Positions 54,025-63,816 of a stretch of DNA of 64,000 bases are shown here, piece by piece. Position 1 is the first letter of the stretch. Each line of letters begins with the position of its first letter. This DNA comes from Skeletonema tropicum (lineage: Eukaryota > Bacillariophyta > Thalassiosirophyceae > Thalassiosirales > Thalassiosiraceae): assembly GCA_037178625.1 (NCBI GenBank), contig CM074131.1, positions 2,356,001-2,420,000 on the forward strand. Reading direction: 5' to 3'. The notes under the pieces are model-generated. The model did no database searches and had not been told where the DNA came from. It worked only from the letters and a program-made list of their open reading frames with translations. The position numbers and the translations under genes were made by a program.

Positions 54025-55212
54025 ATGGTATTCCTGAGCTTCACTAGAAATATAGCAAGATCCTCTCAGCGCGGTGTGTGGTCTTTATCATCCTCTTTCT
54101 CGACGGCAATAAAAGATGAAGTCCGCTTGTCCAAGAGAATGTCTGAGCTTGGCATCTGCAGCCGACGTGAAGCTGCACGCATACTAAAAGATGCTAGTGA
54201 GTGTTCAAATCTCACAGCTTTAAAATCCGTCATTCATGTCAGAGGAAACCCTGTGATGGAAGGGACTGGCGTTAAAGTTGCTCCAGATGAAACATTTATC
54301 GAAATAAGATCTGGAGATACTTCCAATGTCAGTCACAACAACGATTTGAAAGAGTATGTACCCTACGCAGAAAGACCTTGGGCTGAGATTTGTGGGGATT
54401 CAATCGTTCTGAATAAGCCGCTCGGCTACGTAAGTGGACAAGAAGAGCATCAGCATGTGCCTGCTGTCCGTTTGTTAACGAAATCAAATCATATAGATAC
54501 AGATATCGATGGCATTATATCATCATCGCTTCAATTTACAAGAAAGAAATGGGGTGGTCTGGACTTAGAAACATCATCTGTGCCGAAGCATATACGTAAC
54601 AAGCTCATCAGAGATGGGAAGACAGTATCCGATCAAGAAAATAAATGGGAGGCAACATTACAAGGGTATTCGACTGCTGGCCGTCTAGATATAGACTCTA
54701 CAGGTGTATTAATCTTCACCAGAGCTGGTATGATGGCTAGGCGTTTGATATCAACTCAATCGAAAATACGCAAAGAATACATTGTCAAGGTAACACCAGC
54801 TGTGCAACTTACAGCGAGAGAGCGTGAGATGGGAATGAAACTACCACCGCTAACAACAGATTTAGAGCCATTTCTAAGAGGTGGTAGACGCTTGTGGAAT
54901 GATGTCAAGCCACTGAAGCCGGTTGTAGAGGCCGAATGGCTGGAGAACGATCCAGAAGATAAACAACAAATCAGAACACTGCGACTAGTTTTGCAAGAAG
55001 GAAAGAAGCGACAAATCAGAAGAATGTGTCGTGAACTGTTAGGATTGCATGTGGTTGAGCTTGTCAGAACCAGGATAGGACCAGTAAAAATAGATTCTTT
55101 GCCCGAAGGGAAATGGAGAACACTGACAAAAGAAGAAGTACAAGGAATTTTTGTAGACAGGCCAAAGAAGAAGAAGAAAAAAGGCACGAAGAAGCGAAAT
55201 ATGCATCAATAG
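54025..55212 (+). CDS. RsuA/RluB-type pseudouridine synthase, organellar
   Basis: Intact 395-aa ORF. The N-terminus is Arg/Ser-rich without acidic residues (MVFLSFTRNIARSSQRGVWS), like a mitochondrial presequence. S4 RNA-binding domain: VRLSKRMSELGICSRREAAR ... VIHVRGNPV. Catalytic module: ILNKPLGYVSG-type loop (IVLNKPLGYVSGQ), then a 60-residue insertion, GRLDIDSTGVLIFTRAG (catalytic Asp in GRLDxDSxGL), KEYIVKV, and EGKKRQIRRM. It isomerises uridine in rRNA, probably of the large organellar subunit. A Lys-rich C-terminal tail (KKKKKGTKKRN) is unusual for the bacterial enzymes. Confidence 0.9.
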   Translation: MVFLSFTRNIARSSQRGVWSLSSSFSTAIKDEVRLSKRMSELGICSRREAARILKDASECSNLTALKSVIHVRGNPVMEGTGVKVAPDETFIEIRSGDTSNVSHNNDLKEYVPYAERPWAEICGDSIVLNKPLGYVSGQEEHQHVPAVRLLTKSNHIDTDIDGIISSSLQFTRKKWGGLDLETSSVPKHIRNKLIRDGKTVSDQENKWEATLQGYSTAGRLDIDSTGVLIFTRAGMMARRLISTQSKIRKEYIVKVTPAVQLTAREREMGMKLPPLTTDLEPFLRGGRRLWNDVKPLKPVVEAEWLENDPEDKQQIRTLRLVLQEGKKRQIRRMCRELLGLHVVELVRTRIGPVKIDSLPEGKWRTLTKEEVQGIFVDRPKKKKKKGTKKRNMHQ

Positions 55213-55281
55213 ACACATGGACATGATATGAGCATTGTTTATATAAACTGTGCAATGAGTCAATCAATTGCTCTGAGTCTT

Positions 55282-57366
55282 TCATAACGCGTTCCAATCA
55301 ATTTCTTCTTTACCATGCTGTTGCAGTGCTGCATTGGCTCTGCTGAAACATCTGGATCCAAGGAATGGGCTAGCCGTTTTCGTTGCCCCCAGCGGACTTG
55401 GATGACTAGTCCTGATGACCGTATGCTTTACTTCATCTACACAACTTGCCTTCTTTGAAGCGGGTCCACCCCACAAAAGAAAAACTACTCCACTCTTCTC
55501 ATCATTGATTTTGTTGATAATAAGATCAGTGAAGTCTTCCCAGCCCATTTTTGCGTGACTGTTGGCTTCACCTCGTCGAACAGTGAGCACCGAATTAAGC
55601 ATTAGCACTCCTTGTCTTGCCCAAGCCTCTAAATTCCCATGTGTAGGAGGTTCAATAGCGACGTCATCCATCGCCTCTTTGAAGATATTGCGTAAAGATG
55701 GCGGAGGATTCACACCCTTTTTGACAGAGAATGCGAGCCCATGTCCTTGGCCCGGTTGATGATATGGATCTTGTCCTACGATGACAACCCGAACATCATC
55801 TAACGGACAAAGATTGAGAGCAGAAAAGACATCTTCCACTGGAGGATACACTTCAGCACCTTTACTTATCTGAGACTCTATTTCTTGTATCATGGTTTGA
55901 AATTTGTCGGAACTCATGTGATCTTGTAAAGCTTTGTTCCAGCTTGGGTCTGTCAACGAGTTTGAGATTGCTTCTCCAAAGGCCTGATCACTACTTGGCA
56001 CAAGTGAATACCGCGTAACTCCCTTTTCAACCTTCTTCTTTTCAAACGCAAGCGATGAAGACTGATTGCGTTCGAGAACATCTTCACTATGCCTACCACC
56101 CTCACGTTTTGATCTGGGAATGAATAGCTGCTCCTCAGGCACATACCAAATTGCCCTCCCGTGAGGACCTTCAACCTCTTTGACAATGGGATTATTGTTT
56201 GGAGATATTTCTTGCCCATAGCATTGCAGCTGAAACTCAAACTGTCCACGTGATCCATCCACACTTCGATAGGTTCCGCCATTTGGCCTAGTCAAGCCTT
56301 GAGAATCATAGGATGTTGTTATCACATCACGTAATTCCTTGAATAAAAGCTTCCTTTGGTCGATGTTAATTTCATCCAAACTCGCGAATGGATCTATTCT
56401 CGCCCTGTACAACCCTTCTGCAAGAATGTAATTTCCAACACCAGATATTTTGGACTGATCCATTAAAAACTTGCAGATATTTCTATTTTGTTTTGACTTG
56501 TTCAATGCTTCCAGAAACATCTCTTCAGTTGTATCCTCAACGAGCATATCAGCACCAAGACTCGCCAGTTTCTTGTCTAGCTCATCTGCAGACAATGAAA
56601 ATATTAATGTACCAAAGTTCCTTGCGTCACGATAGTATATCTTTCGTTTTTGTCCATTGTTCACATCCATTGTTTCGAAGAACCATCGTGGGTCCGCACC
56701 CTTTCTATCACTATTAGATGCGCGAGGTCTATTCGCATCTTCTTCGTTTACAAATCTACCTGTCATGCCGAGAGTAATCCAGATACTTCTTTGATAATCA
56801 GAATCTTTGTCTGGTATTTCTGTGTTCCCTTCATCAAGTATCATGTATATAAATTTTCCTTTACATTTCAATGCCTTAATGATATCAACATTGTCATGGT
56901 GTGGTTCACTATCGTCATCGTCATGATTAGTTGTAGATACTGTATTATCTCCACCATTGACACCTCCCACATCACTGCATTCCGAGAGAGCAATCGGAGT
57001 GATTGTTTTTGCAAACGCTTCAAAGCCTCGCGGCCTGGCACCTCGAACGTATCTGCCTGAAAGGAATTGAAAGTCTGTTAAGCGTTTACCGACAGCTGGT
57101 TGCAACTGATCGACGAGAGTACGGACTTCAGGTCCTTCTGGCATCATTGTTGGGATTGTTCGTCGTGTAGAGAGAGTCCGCCGGTAAGAATGATTGATGC
57201 AACATGTCCTCCGAAGTAGTGGCAATGCCAATGCTGATGATGACGTGGGCATCATCAATAGTATGTTCACCACCATCACTAGTAGCCCTCCCCGAATTTT
57301 TGCTGCTATCATCTCAAACCGCGCAGCTACACATATCGTTGCAATCACATCAATTGAAAGCTGCAT
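55282..57366 (-). CDS. Bifunctional DNA glycosylase: Fpg/Nei-type fused to uracil-DNA glycosylase
   Basis: Intact 694-aa ORF, no intron. After a 75-residue leader comes MPEGPEVRTLVDQLQPAVGK (Fpg/Nei N-terminus, catalytic Pro at residue 76, Glu at 77), the CKGKFIYMIL loop (conserved Lys), RNFGTLIF, and the helix-two-turn-helix DQSKISGVGNYILAEGLYRA. The plant/fungal-like end has no zinc finger (LQCYGQEISP). From about residue 465 follows a complete family-1 UNG: VIVGQDPYHQPGQGHGLAFS (catalytic Asp), WARQGVLMLNSVLTV, HAKMGWEDFTD, VVFLLWGGPA and the HPSPLGA leucine-loop motif. It excises oxidised purines and uracil respectively. The leader looks organelle-targeting. An internal ATG at 57144 would start the protein exactly at the catalytic P-E. 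Confidence 0.92.
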   Translation of the reverse strand: MQLSIDVIATICVAARFEMIAAKIRGGLLVMVVNILLMMPTSSSALALPLLRRTCCINHSYRRTLSTRRTIPTMMPEGPEVRTLVDQLQPAVGKRLTDFQFLSGRYVRGARPRGFEAFAKTITPIALSECSDVGGVNGGDNTVSTTNHDDDDSEPHHDNVDIIKALKCKGKFIYMILDEGNTEIPDKDSDYQRSIWITLGMTGRFVNEEDANRPRASNSDRKGADPRWFFETMDVNNGQKRKIYYRDARNFGTLIFSLSADELDKKLASLGADMLVEDTTEEMFLEALNKSKQNRNICKFLMDQSKISGVGNYILAEGLYRARIDPFASLDEINIDQRKLLFKELRDVITTSYDSQGLTRPNGGTYRSVDGSRGQFEFQLQCYGQEISPNNNPIVKEVEGPHGRAIWYVPEEQLFIPRSKREGGRHSEDVLERNQSSSLAFEKKKVEKGVTRYSLVPSSDQAFGEAISNSLTDPSWNKALQDHMSSDKFQTMIQEIESQISKGAEVYPPVEDVFSALNLCPLDDVRVVIVGQDPYHQPGQGHGLAFSVKKGVNPPPSLRNIFKEAMDDVAIEPPTHGNLEAWARQGVLMLNSVLTVRRGEANSHAKMGWEDFTDLIINKINDEKSGVVFLLWGGPASKKASCVDEVKHTVIRTSHPSPLGATKTASPFLGSRCFSRANAALQQHGKEEIDWNAL

Positions 57367-57957
57367 ATTGATCTGGATCTGGCATCTGGCTGATTCATCG
57401 GCTTACTTGGATTGGTTGAGATTGGTTGACCTGCTTGCCTTGGCTTCTCTTTTCTTGGCCCTGCAAGGTCGATCTGTCACTGTGACACATGAATATGAGA
57501 ATTGTCGGGGGGCGCGCGTCACATCTGTCACTATGACAATGTAGCGGTACTCAATGTAGGTATCTTCTGTCCCGTTTCATTCGGTTCAAGAAACAATCAA
57601 TCACTTTCCCTCAGCAACTTGCAACTTCAGGAGTTGCATTCAACAGAGCGAGGCAGAATCAACCAAGTTCTGCCTGTGTTCTGTTCTATTGTAAGAGTAT
57701 CAGTCAATCAGCTCACAGCAAAGGATATGTAATAATAATAAGAAGTGGAGGGCAATCTATGACTCACAAACTTGCGGTCGCTGAGGTCTATTGAGCGGAA
57801 GCATCACAAGTCATTAATGAGGAATACCATACACAAAATTTATTTGCAACTTGCAACTTTTGCTTTGCGAAGAAGAGCTGCAACCCGAGTTCTCCCCTTT
57901 CGAGAATACGACACGCTCCTCAATATCGCACCACAGCATAAGTAAAATATTAGTATC
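57367..57957. other. Divergent intergenic region
   Basis: About 590 bp between the divergent Fpg-UNG and helicase genes. CTGTCACTGTGACA (57,473-57,486) and CTGTCACTATGACA (57,525-57,538) are two near-palindromic copies of TGTCAC(T)xTGACA about 50 bp apart, possible regulatory sites. No other feature recognised. Confidence 0.5.
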
Positions 57958-60686
57958 ATGCTGTCAAAAGTAATCACACCCACCAGAACACGCAACAACT
58001 TTTGTGAGGAGAAGTTATCGCCCTTTGGATGCAGATGCATTTCTGCACGGATGTCGCAATCGTGCCAAAGCTGCCATAAACGAATTCATATGGACGATTG
58101 CATAAAGCACGCTACTTCTGGATGGGTACATGTCAAATGTCCAACTGAGAATGGAACAACTGAACGGGGGATGAGAACAATTGAGGCTGGCTTCAATAAT
58201 GTTGATTATGGGAGCTCATTTCTCCAAAGGCTCACAACGAACGGGGAACAAAGGTTGACCCGCCCCCTCTTCATCTTACCTTTGATGAAGAACAAGATGA
58301 CGATACCAAAATGCCTGCAACCGTTGAAAATGAGATGCCCGCAACTGGTACCGTTGAAAAGGGTTCTCATAAGAGACCTATCAAGATTACTCAAGAACCA
58401 GACGAGGATGATGAACCAGACGAGGATGAAGAACCAGACGAAGATGTTGAACCAGACGAAGATGAAGAATCAGATGGAGGGTACAATGAAGTAGATGACG
58501 ATGATACAGAAGGACGCTCTAGAAAGAGGGCAAAGCACGAAGATACTGCATTGACTGTCTTGATAGATAACTCCCAGGGCAATTATGCAGAGCAAAAGAG
58601 AACTGATGAGCAAATGAAAATTCTTTCACATGAGCCAAAAACTGGTGATGTTGTTGTAGTAAATGCATTAGCTGGCTGTGGAAAGACAACAGTGAGTGCC
58701 ACTGTTTATGATGTTGTACTCTGTTGAGAGTGGCCATCAAACTAACATTTTCTCTATCTCGTCTTCTTGTGGAACCAGACCATTGCTCTTTTGTGCGACA
58801 AGATCTTAACAGAGCACCCCACGTCTAAATGCCTGTATCTTGTCTACAACAAGAAAGCGGAGGCAGGGGCATCTCAGTCTAATAAATTCCGTAAAGACAA
58901 CATGGAGACTAGAACAACTCATGCCTACGTTCAGCGCCACTTTTTTGGTGTCCCACATATGCACAACGTAAATCCAACAGGAGATTATAACATTGATCAT
59001 ATAATCGAATGCTTGGATCTCCGTCGTGAATGCCAGCGCATATTCAAGAACCTATTGCAAGATGCAAAGGGAAAGAAAAAGTTGGACAAGCGAGTCAAAG
59101 TTATGGCAGGATACATACGTGATACCATTAAAAATTTTCAAGCTTCCGCCGATCCCGTTGTCACTGTAGATCATGTGTTTTGGAGAGCAAAGAAGACGAA
59201 AAATTTAACTGCCCGTACAAAATGGCGAGAGAAAATCGAAGTCGTCCAATACGCCAATTGGGCAGATCAGTTCTTTGAACGAGTATTTGAAGAATGCATT
59301 AACATCCGCGATAATGGCGAGAAAACAAGTGGCATTGACATACCACATGATGCGTATCTCAAAGTTGCTCAGATGACTAGCCTCCGTATTACACATGATT
59401 TTGTCTTCATTGATGAAGCGCAGGATATGACTAAATGTCAAGCTGACCTGTTTTGGGGACGACGCCAAAGGACGGACAAGATTACCTACCTGTTTGGTGA
59501 TAGATATCAACAGATCTATCGTTTCCGCGGAGCTAGCAGGTCGTTTCGGGATATGGTAGATGCATCAAGTCCAAAATTTACTTTGTCCGGATCATTTCGC
59601 TTTGGAAAGAACATCGCAGATTGTGCAACTTGTGTACTAAAGGCGTTGAGAGGAGGCACTTTGTACGGGCGTTCAAACGATGATGGGAAGGTATGTCGTT
59701 TATTAGAAGAAGATCTCAGAACAATGAAGAGAGGTGTTGTACTCTGTCGCACTCGAAATGGTATTTTTAAGCACCTGTATGCAAACAGACCAGATCGATG
59801 GTGTTATCTTGGTGGCGGACCTTCTAATATTCCTCAGGTTCCGAAGTGGCAGCTTGACCTTGAATCATTTATTCAGGGCAACATATCTCCCTTCACGTAC
59901 AAAGGGTATATATATGAAAGTATCAAAGACATCGAGGATTACATCGAGGATGAAGGAGACAATGAGTTGGTCAAAACATTGAATTTGTTGCAGTTCCTTG
60001 TAGCTCAGAAAAAGTCAATCCAAGAGTTTTATTCTGATTTGAGGGTTTCCTACTCTCCGCTGCGGGAAGGCGAGTCTCCAGATGAATACAATGGACTTGT
60101 TATGTCTACTGTTCACCAAGCAAAGGGACTCGAATTTAAGGATGTGCTTATAGCAGCCGACTTTCGCTGGAAAGTTATTGAGTCAGCTTTCCTGAATAGA
60201 AAGATACACTGTGACGAGGCAAATATTTTATACGTGGCTATCACGAGGAGCAAATGCAACCTCTACTTGACTGAAGAAGCAAGTCGGTGTCTCAATTACT
60301 TATCTGGACTTGACCATGTAAAAGTTCCAATACACTCATCGTCTAGCTTTCAGTCAAGTATGAAAAAGCTTCATGAGTGGCGGCGTGAATGGGAGTTGTT
60401 CAAAAAGAAATCTGATATCATAGAATCAATCAATGATGTCATCTTTCCTCCCGAGTGGAATAATGAGTACCCACTTGCCCTACACCCCAAAATGAGTTTA
60501 GAAACGCAAAGAAGAACAGTAAGGGAATTTCTACGCGCGTACCACCCTGATAAATTCTTTCCAAGGTTTGGAGATGCAATACAATCATCAAAAGTTAGGG
60601 AAGAGATAAAGAAGGTGCTTGAAGAGATTACTCAGAAGTGCACAGAAATATGGTCCTCACTGCAATCCTTGCGAGAAGAAGATTAG
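57958..60686 (+). CDS. UvrD/PcrA-type SF1 DNA helicase with N-terminal zinc motif and C-terminal HPD segment
   Basis: ATG 57958 (or 58051, MSQSCQSCHKR). N-terminal Cys/His motif SCQSCHKRIHMDDCIKHA + TSGWVHVKC, like a PARP/FHA-type finger. One frame break near 58,252 (+2 or -1) leads to an acidic P-D-E-D repeat region. Walker A is NALAGCGKTT, directly followed by an intron 58692-58778 (ACA|GTGAGT...ACCAG|ACC). Exon 2 (58779-60686) has the Walker B region FVFIDEAQDMT, FGDRYQQIYRFRGA (motif III), STVHQAKGLEFKDVLIA (motif V), NILYVAITRSKCNLYL (motif VI), and ends with VREFLRAYHPDKFFPRFGD ... a helical tail. Motifs match UvrD/FBH1-like 3'-5' helicases in recombination and repair. No F-box seen. 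Confidence 0.85.
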
Positions 60687-60996
60687 CTTGGGATGGATGC
60701 ATAAATTTTAAAATATAGAGTAGTGCCTAATACCAAAAGATTACTACACAGGTAAAGGCAGACGTAAAGGTGTAACTCATCTGCCTCTCAGCGAATAAGC
60801 TTGACATGCATCTGGCTACCATACTCTAGAGATGGTATCCTACTTCTGCTCTATGGCATCTATTCTTGATGAGCGCGCCATCTTGGCTATATATGACTCC
60901 AATATACCCAAGGAATCTAAGTACCGCAATCCAAAATAGCACATGCCGACGCAATGCTGCAATAGCAAATAAGTAGATAGCAAAGCATAACCAAAC
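60687..60996. other. Intergenic, nothing recognised
   Basis: 310 bp between two co-directional genes. Short minus-strand ORFs here show no coding character. Expected to hold the helicase 3' UTR and the APS kinase promoter. Confidence 0.45.
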
Positions 60997-61656
60997 ATGG
61001 CGACAAATATCACATGGCATGGCGGCAATGTAACACGCGCGGATAGAGAGGGCCTTCTTGATCAGCTGGGAGTAACTATTTGGTTCACAGGGCTGTCTGG
61101 ATCTGGCAAGAGCACACTATGCTGTGACCTAGAGCGGAAACTATTTGGATGTAAGAAGTCCACCTACATTCTCGATGGAGATAACATAAGGCATGGATTA
61201 TGCTCTGATCTTGGTTTTGGACCTGGCGATCGGCAAGAGAATATCCGGAGGATTGGTGAGGTTTGCAATTTATTTACAGATGCCGGTCTGATCGTTTTGG
61301 CTGCATTCGTTAGTCCATACAAAGCTGATAGAGATGAAGTCAGACAACTTTTAGACAAAGGTCGATCAGATGATGATGGCGAGCCAAATGCAAAAACTAA
61401 AAGATTCATTGAGGTGTACGTTAAAGCGGATGTTGAGACGTGTGAGCAACGTGATCCGAAAGGACTTTACAAAAAAGCAAAAGCTGGAGAGATCAAAAAC
61501 TTTACCGGCATTTCAGCTCCATTTGAAGTGCCCGAGAATCCCGATTTGGTGCTGGATACAACAGAAAAGTCTGTGGACGAGCTTACATTCGAATTGATGG
61601 TTTACTTGGAAGTAGGTGGATACCTCGGACCAGAAAGAAAAAATCGTAAAGTATGA
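60997..61656 (+). CDS. Adenylyl-sulfate (APS) kinase
   Basis: Intact 219-aa ORF, ATG start. Begins [19 protein letters not shown] as CysC proteins do, then the P-loop [34 protein letters not shown] (APS-binding D-x-D-N-x-R-x-G-L), [15 protein letters not shown] and the lid region [20 protein letters not shown] + LYKKA. It phosphorylates APS at the 3' position to PAPS for sulfation reactions. No obvious transit peptide, so a cytosolic form is likely. Length is typical (about 200 aa) with a small acidic insertion ([14 protein letters not shown]). Confidence 0.95.
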   Translation: MATNITWHGGNVTRADREGLLDQLGVTIWFTGLSGSGKSTLCCDLERKLFGCKKSTYILDGDNIRHGLCSDLGFGPGDRQENIRRIGEVCNLFTDAGLIVLAAFVSPYKADRDEVRQLLDKGRSDDDGEPNAKTKRFIEVYVKADVETCEQRDPKGLYKKAKAGEIKNFTGISAPFEVPENPDLVLDTTEKSVDELTFELMVYLEVGGYLGPERKNRKV

Positions 61657-61923
61657 GCATACATTTGAGTTGATAGGTAGGTGCGTGGATACCTCCCTTG
61701 AGTTCTAGAAAAATATCTTTGTCAGATTCAATTCGTCATCCAAATAAATTACAGTATTCTATCATAACAGGATGGCCTCTCATATATTAATTCCTTCCTT
61801 CCACCTGCGCTCACTACTTCGCCCATCCTGAATAAGTCTGATCAAATTTCATGTCGTATGAAAAAGAAAAGACTTGTCCGTATTGCGCCCCCCACCCAAT
61901 CATCACTTATCTTTCTCACCAAC
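61657..61923. other. Convergent intergenic region
   Basis: About 270 bp between two convergent stops. AT-rich, with a C/T-rich stretch at 61,793-61,830. No gene seen. Confidence 0.4.
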
Positions 61924-63468
61924 TTATTTGGTCACCACAATTTGTCTTGGGCCAGACAATGGCTCGTTTGCTCTGTAAATTGCATAATCCTCATAAATTG
62001 GATAGTCGCTCGCCCTGTACACCTGAATAAAGTAATTTAATTTGGAAGTTCCATCATCTCCCAGTTCCATTCCCTCCAAAGCTGTTTGGATATCCTGCTC
62101 TGTAGGTGTCTCAACAGCATCCAATCCTGGAAGTGATCCACCCACTGTACGAACGGCCGCACCAGCTTTTTTCGCCAAGCCAATAACCGACGAAGCAGCA
62201 GCAAAGGCACTTTTCTGTGGTTCTGTAAGAAATTGTAATGCCTCCGCCTTTTCACGGAGTGTTTTCGCAGCAGCCACGGCCTCACATGCAACAGCAAGAT
62301 TGGGTGTCACCTCAATAATGGCACCAACGATGGGTCCACCCTTGGTCATGGGAGTAGTGGGAGTGGATTCATTCTTAATTGAGAATTCAAAGGGGTAATC
62401 ACCGGCGGGTTCTTTGGTTGATTCTTCTGGTTGCATGCACATGTTGTTAACAATCTCAGCAGGTGCAAAGCGATCAATGTTGGTGACACCATCTCCCCCC
62501 GACACAACAGCCGTGGTCTGAGTGATGAACTTCTTCTTGAAAAGTTCGTATTGTTCGACATTGAAATTAGCCTCTAATTGGGCAGGATCAATAGGATCTG
62601 CACCAGGTTGGTATTGGCTCAAGTAAGCACTCATATTCGCCTTGAAATTGGCACGGTCCTTTTCTTTCCCAGTAAACTTGAGCTGCTCCGAGTCCACAGC
62701 AGCGGGGAGATCACTGGGGTATGCCTCTACATAATCAAGAACATTTGCTTTGAAATCCGCCAAGAATTGGTACTGATTGGAGTCAAAGTCAAATGAGGTG
62801 AAGTCGTCCCCCGAAACCGTTTTCTCCACCAAATCGCGAAAGTTGGCCTTGCAGAGGGCGTACTGCTCCGCAACGGCAGTTCCAGGTTCAGAAGTCAACC
62901 CCTTCACAGTATCAACCATCTCATCATGACCAGAGTGTTGGCCATCTACCACAGCAACAACAGCGTTACCAGAGGCCGTTGCCAATTGAACGGCCGTCAT
63001 ACCAGCCGGGCGAGAGGCACCGTACACCAACACAGTTCCAGTCTTTCCCCCCTCCGAAATTTCACGCAGCGCCGCTGCACCCTCCGATGCGGGGCGGAGG
63101 AATGCTAAATATTCCAAAGGGACAGTTTGAGCAGCGGAGGCATCGACGTTCCCAAATCTGCCATGGACAACCGATCCGCCGGGGCCGAACGCCGCCGAGT
63201 CAAGGGCGGAAATGGCACCCTTTGATAAATCAATAGAGTGGACAGATGACACTGGTTTTCTAACATAGGCCATGGGATCCACATCTGGTTCTTGTTGATC
63301 ACCAAAGCCATGGGGAGGTGGTTTTACAGCATCCATGCTAAAGTTGGGCGGCAGCTCCTCAATTTCCTCACGGACTTGCATGGCCATGTTACGGACTGAT
63401 GAGGCCGCCGCTGCAGTGCGAGACCGAGCGGTGAGCCTAGCCAATGCTGATGACGATATAGATAACAT
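61924..63468 (-). CDS. Mitochondrial MDR/enoyl-reductase-like protein
   Basis: Intact 514-aa ORF. The N-terminus (MLSISSSALARLTARSRTAA) is a clear mitochondrial-type presequence. At about residues 120-175 PLEYLAFLRPASEGAAALRE + GKTGTVLVYGASRPAGMTAV + QLATASGNAVVAVVD resembles the nucleotide-binding half of MDR family proteins (trans-2-enoyl-CoA reductase, quinone oxidoreductase), though the G-x-x-G-x-x-A spacing is altered. The rest contains repeated F-K-A-N-(M/V/F) segments (CKANFRDLVEKTV, FKANVLDYVEAYPSD, FKANMSAYLSQYQPGADP) that look like a helical repeat. Strong codon bias suggests high expression. Enzymatic activity is doubtful. Confidence 0.6.
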   Translation of the reverse strand: MLSISSSALARLTARSRTAAAASSVRNMAMQVREEIEELPPNFSMDAVKPPPHGFGDQQEPDVDPMAYVRKPVSSVHSIDLSKGAISALDSAAFGPGGSVVHGRFGNVDASAAQTVPLEYLAFLRPASEGAAALREISEGGKTGTVLVYGASRPAGMTAVQLATASGNAVVAVVDGQHSGHDEMVDTVKGLTSEPGTAVAEQYALCKANFRDLVEKTVSGDDFTSFDFDSNQYQFLADFKANVLDYVEAYPSDLPAAVDSEQLKFTGKEKDRANFKANMSAYLSQYQPGADPIDPAQLEANFNVEQYELFKKKFITQTTAVVSGGDGVTNIDRFAPAEIVNNMCMQPEESTKEPAGDYPFEFSIKNESTPTTPMTKGGPIVGAIIEVTPNLAVACEAVAAAKTLREKAEALQFLTEPQKSAFAAASSVIGLAKKAGAAVRTVGGSLPGLDAVETPTEQDIQTALEGMELGDDGTSKLNYFIQVYRASDYPIYEDYAIYRANEPLSGPRQIVVTK

Positions 63469-63816
63469 CGTAGTAATTGTTCTCCCCCCGTGAGATCACG
63501 CTATTATCAACAACGATATACTCGTTGCTTGATGTGTTGGGCGTTGGCTTTTAGCTTGGACTTTTATTTGGCTTGGCCAGGGAGCAGGGAGAAGGGTAAC
63601 AATTGTAACAGAAATTGGGGGAAGCGTAACATAAGAGTATGTAACAACTTCGAAGAAGTTATTTGTCTCTTGTCAAGTCGACAAGAAGCATTAGTAGGTC
63701 AAACAAGCATTAAAGTAATACTTTTAGTTCTATCTAAAGCATCAGCGAACATCTTTACACAAATAGAATATTTCCATGGAGGGATCAGACTTTGGGGATG
63801 GGTACTCTACTTACAC

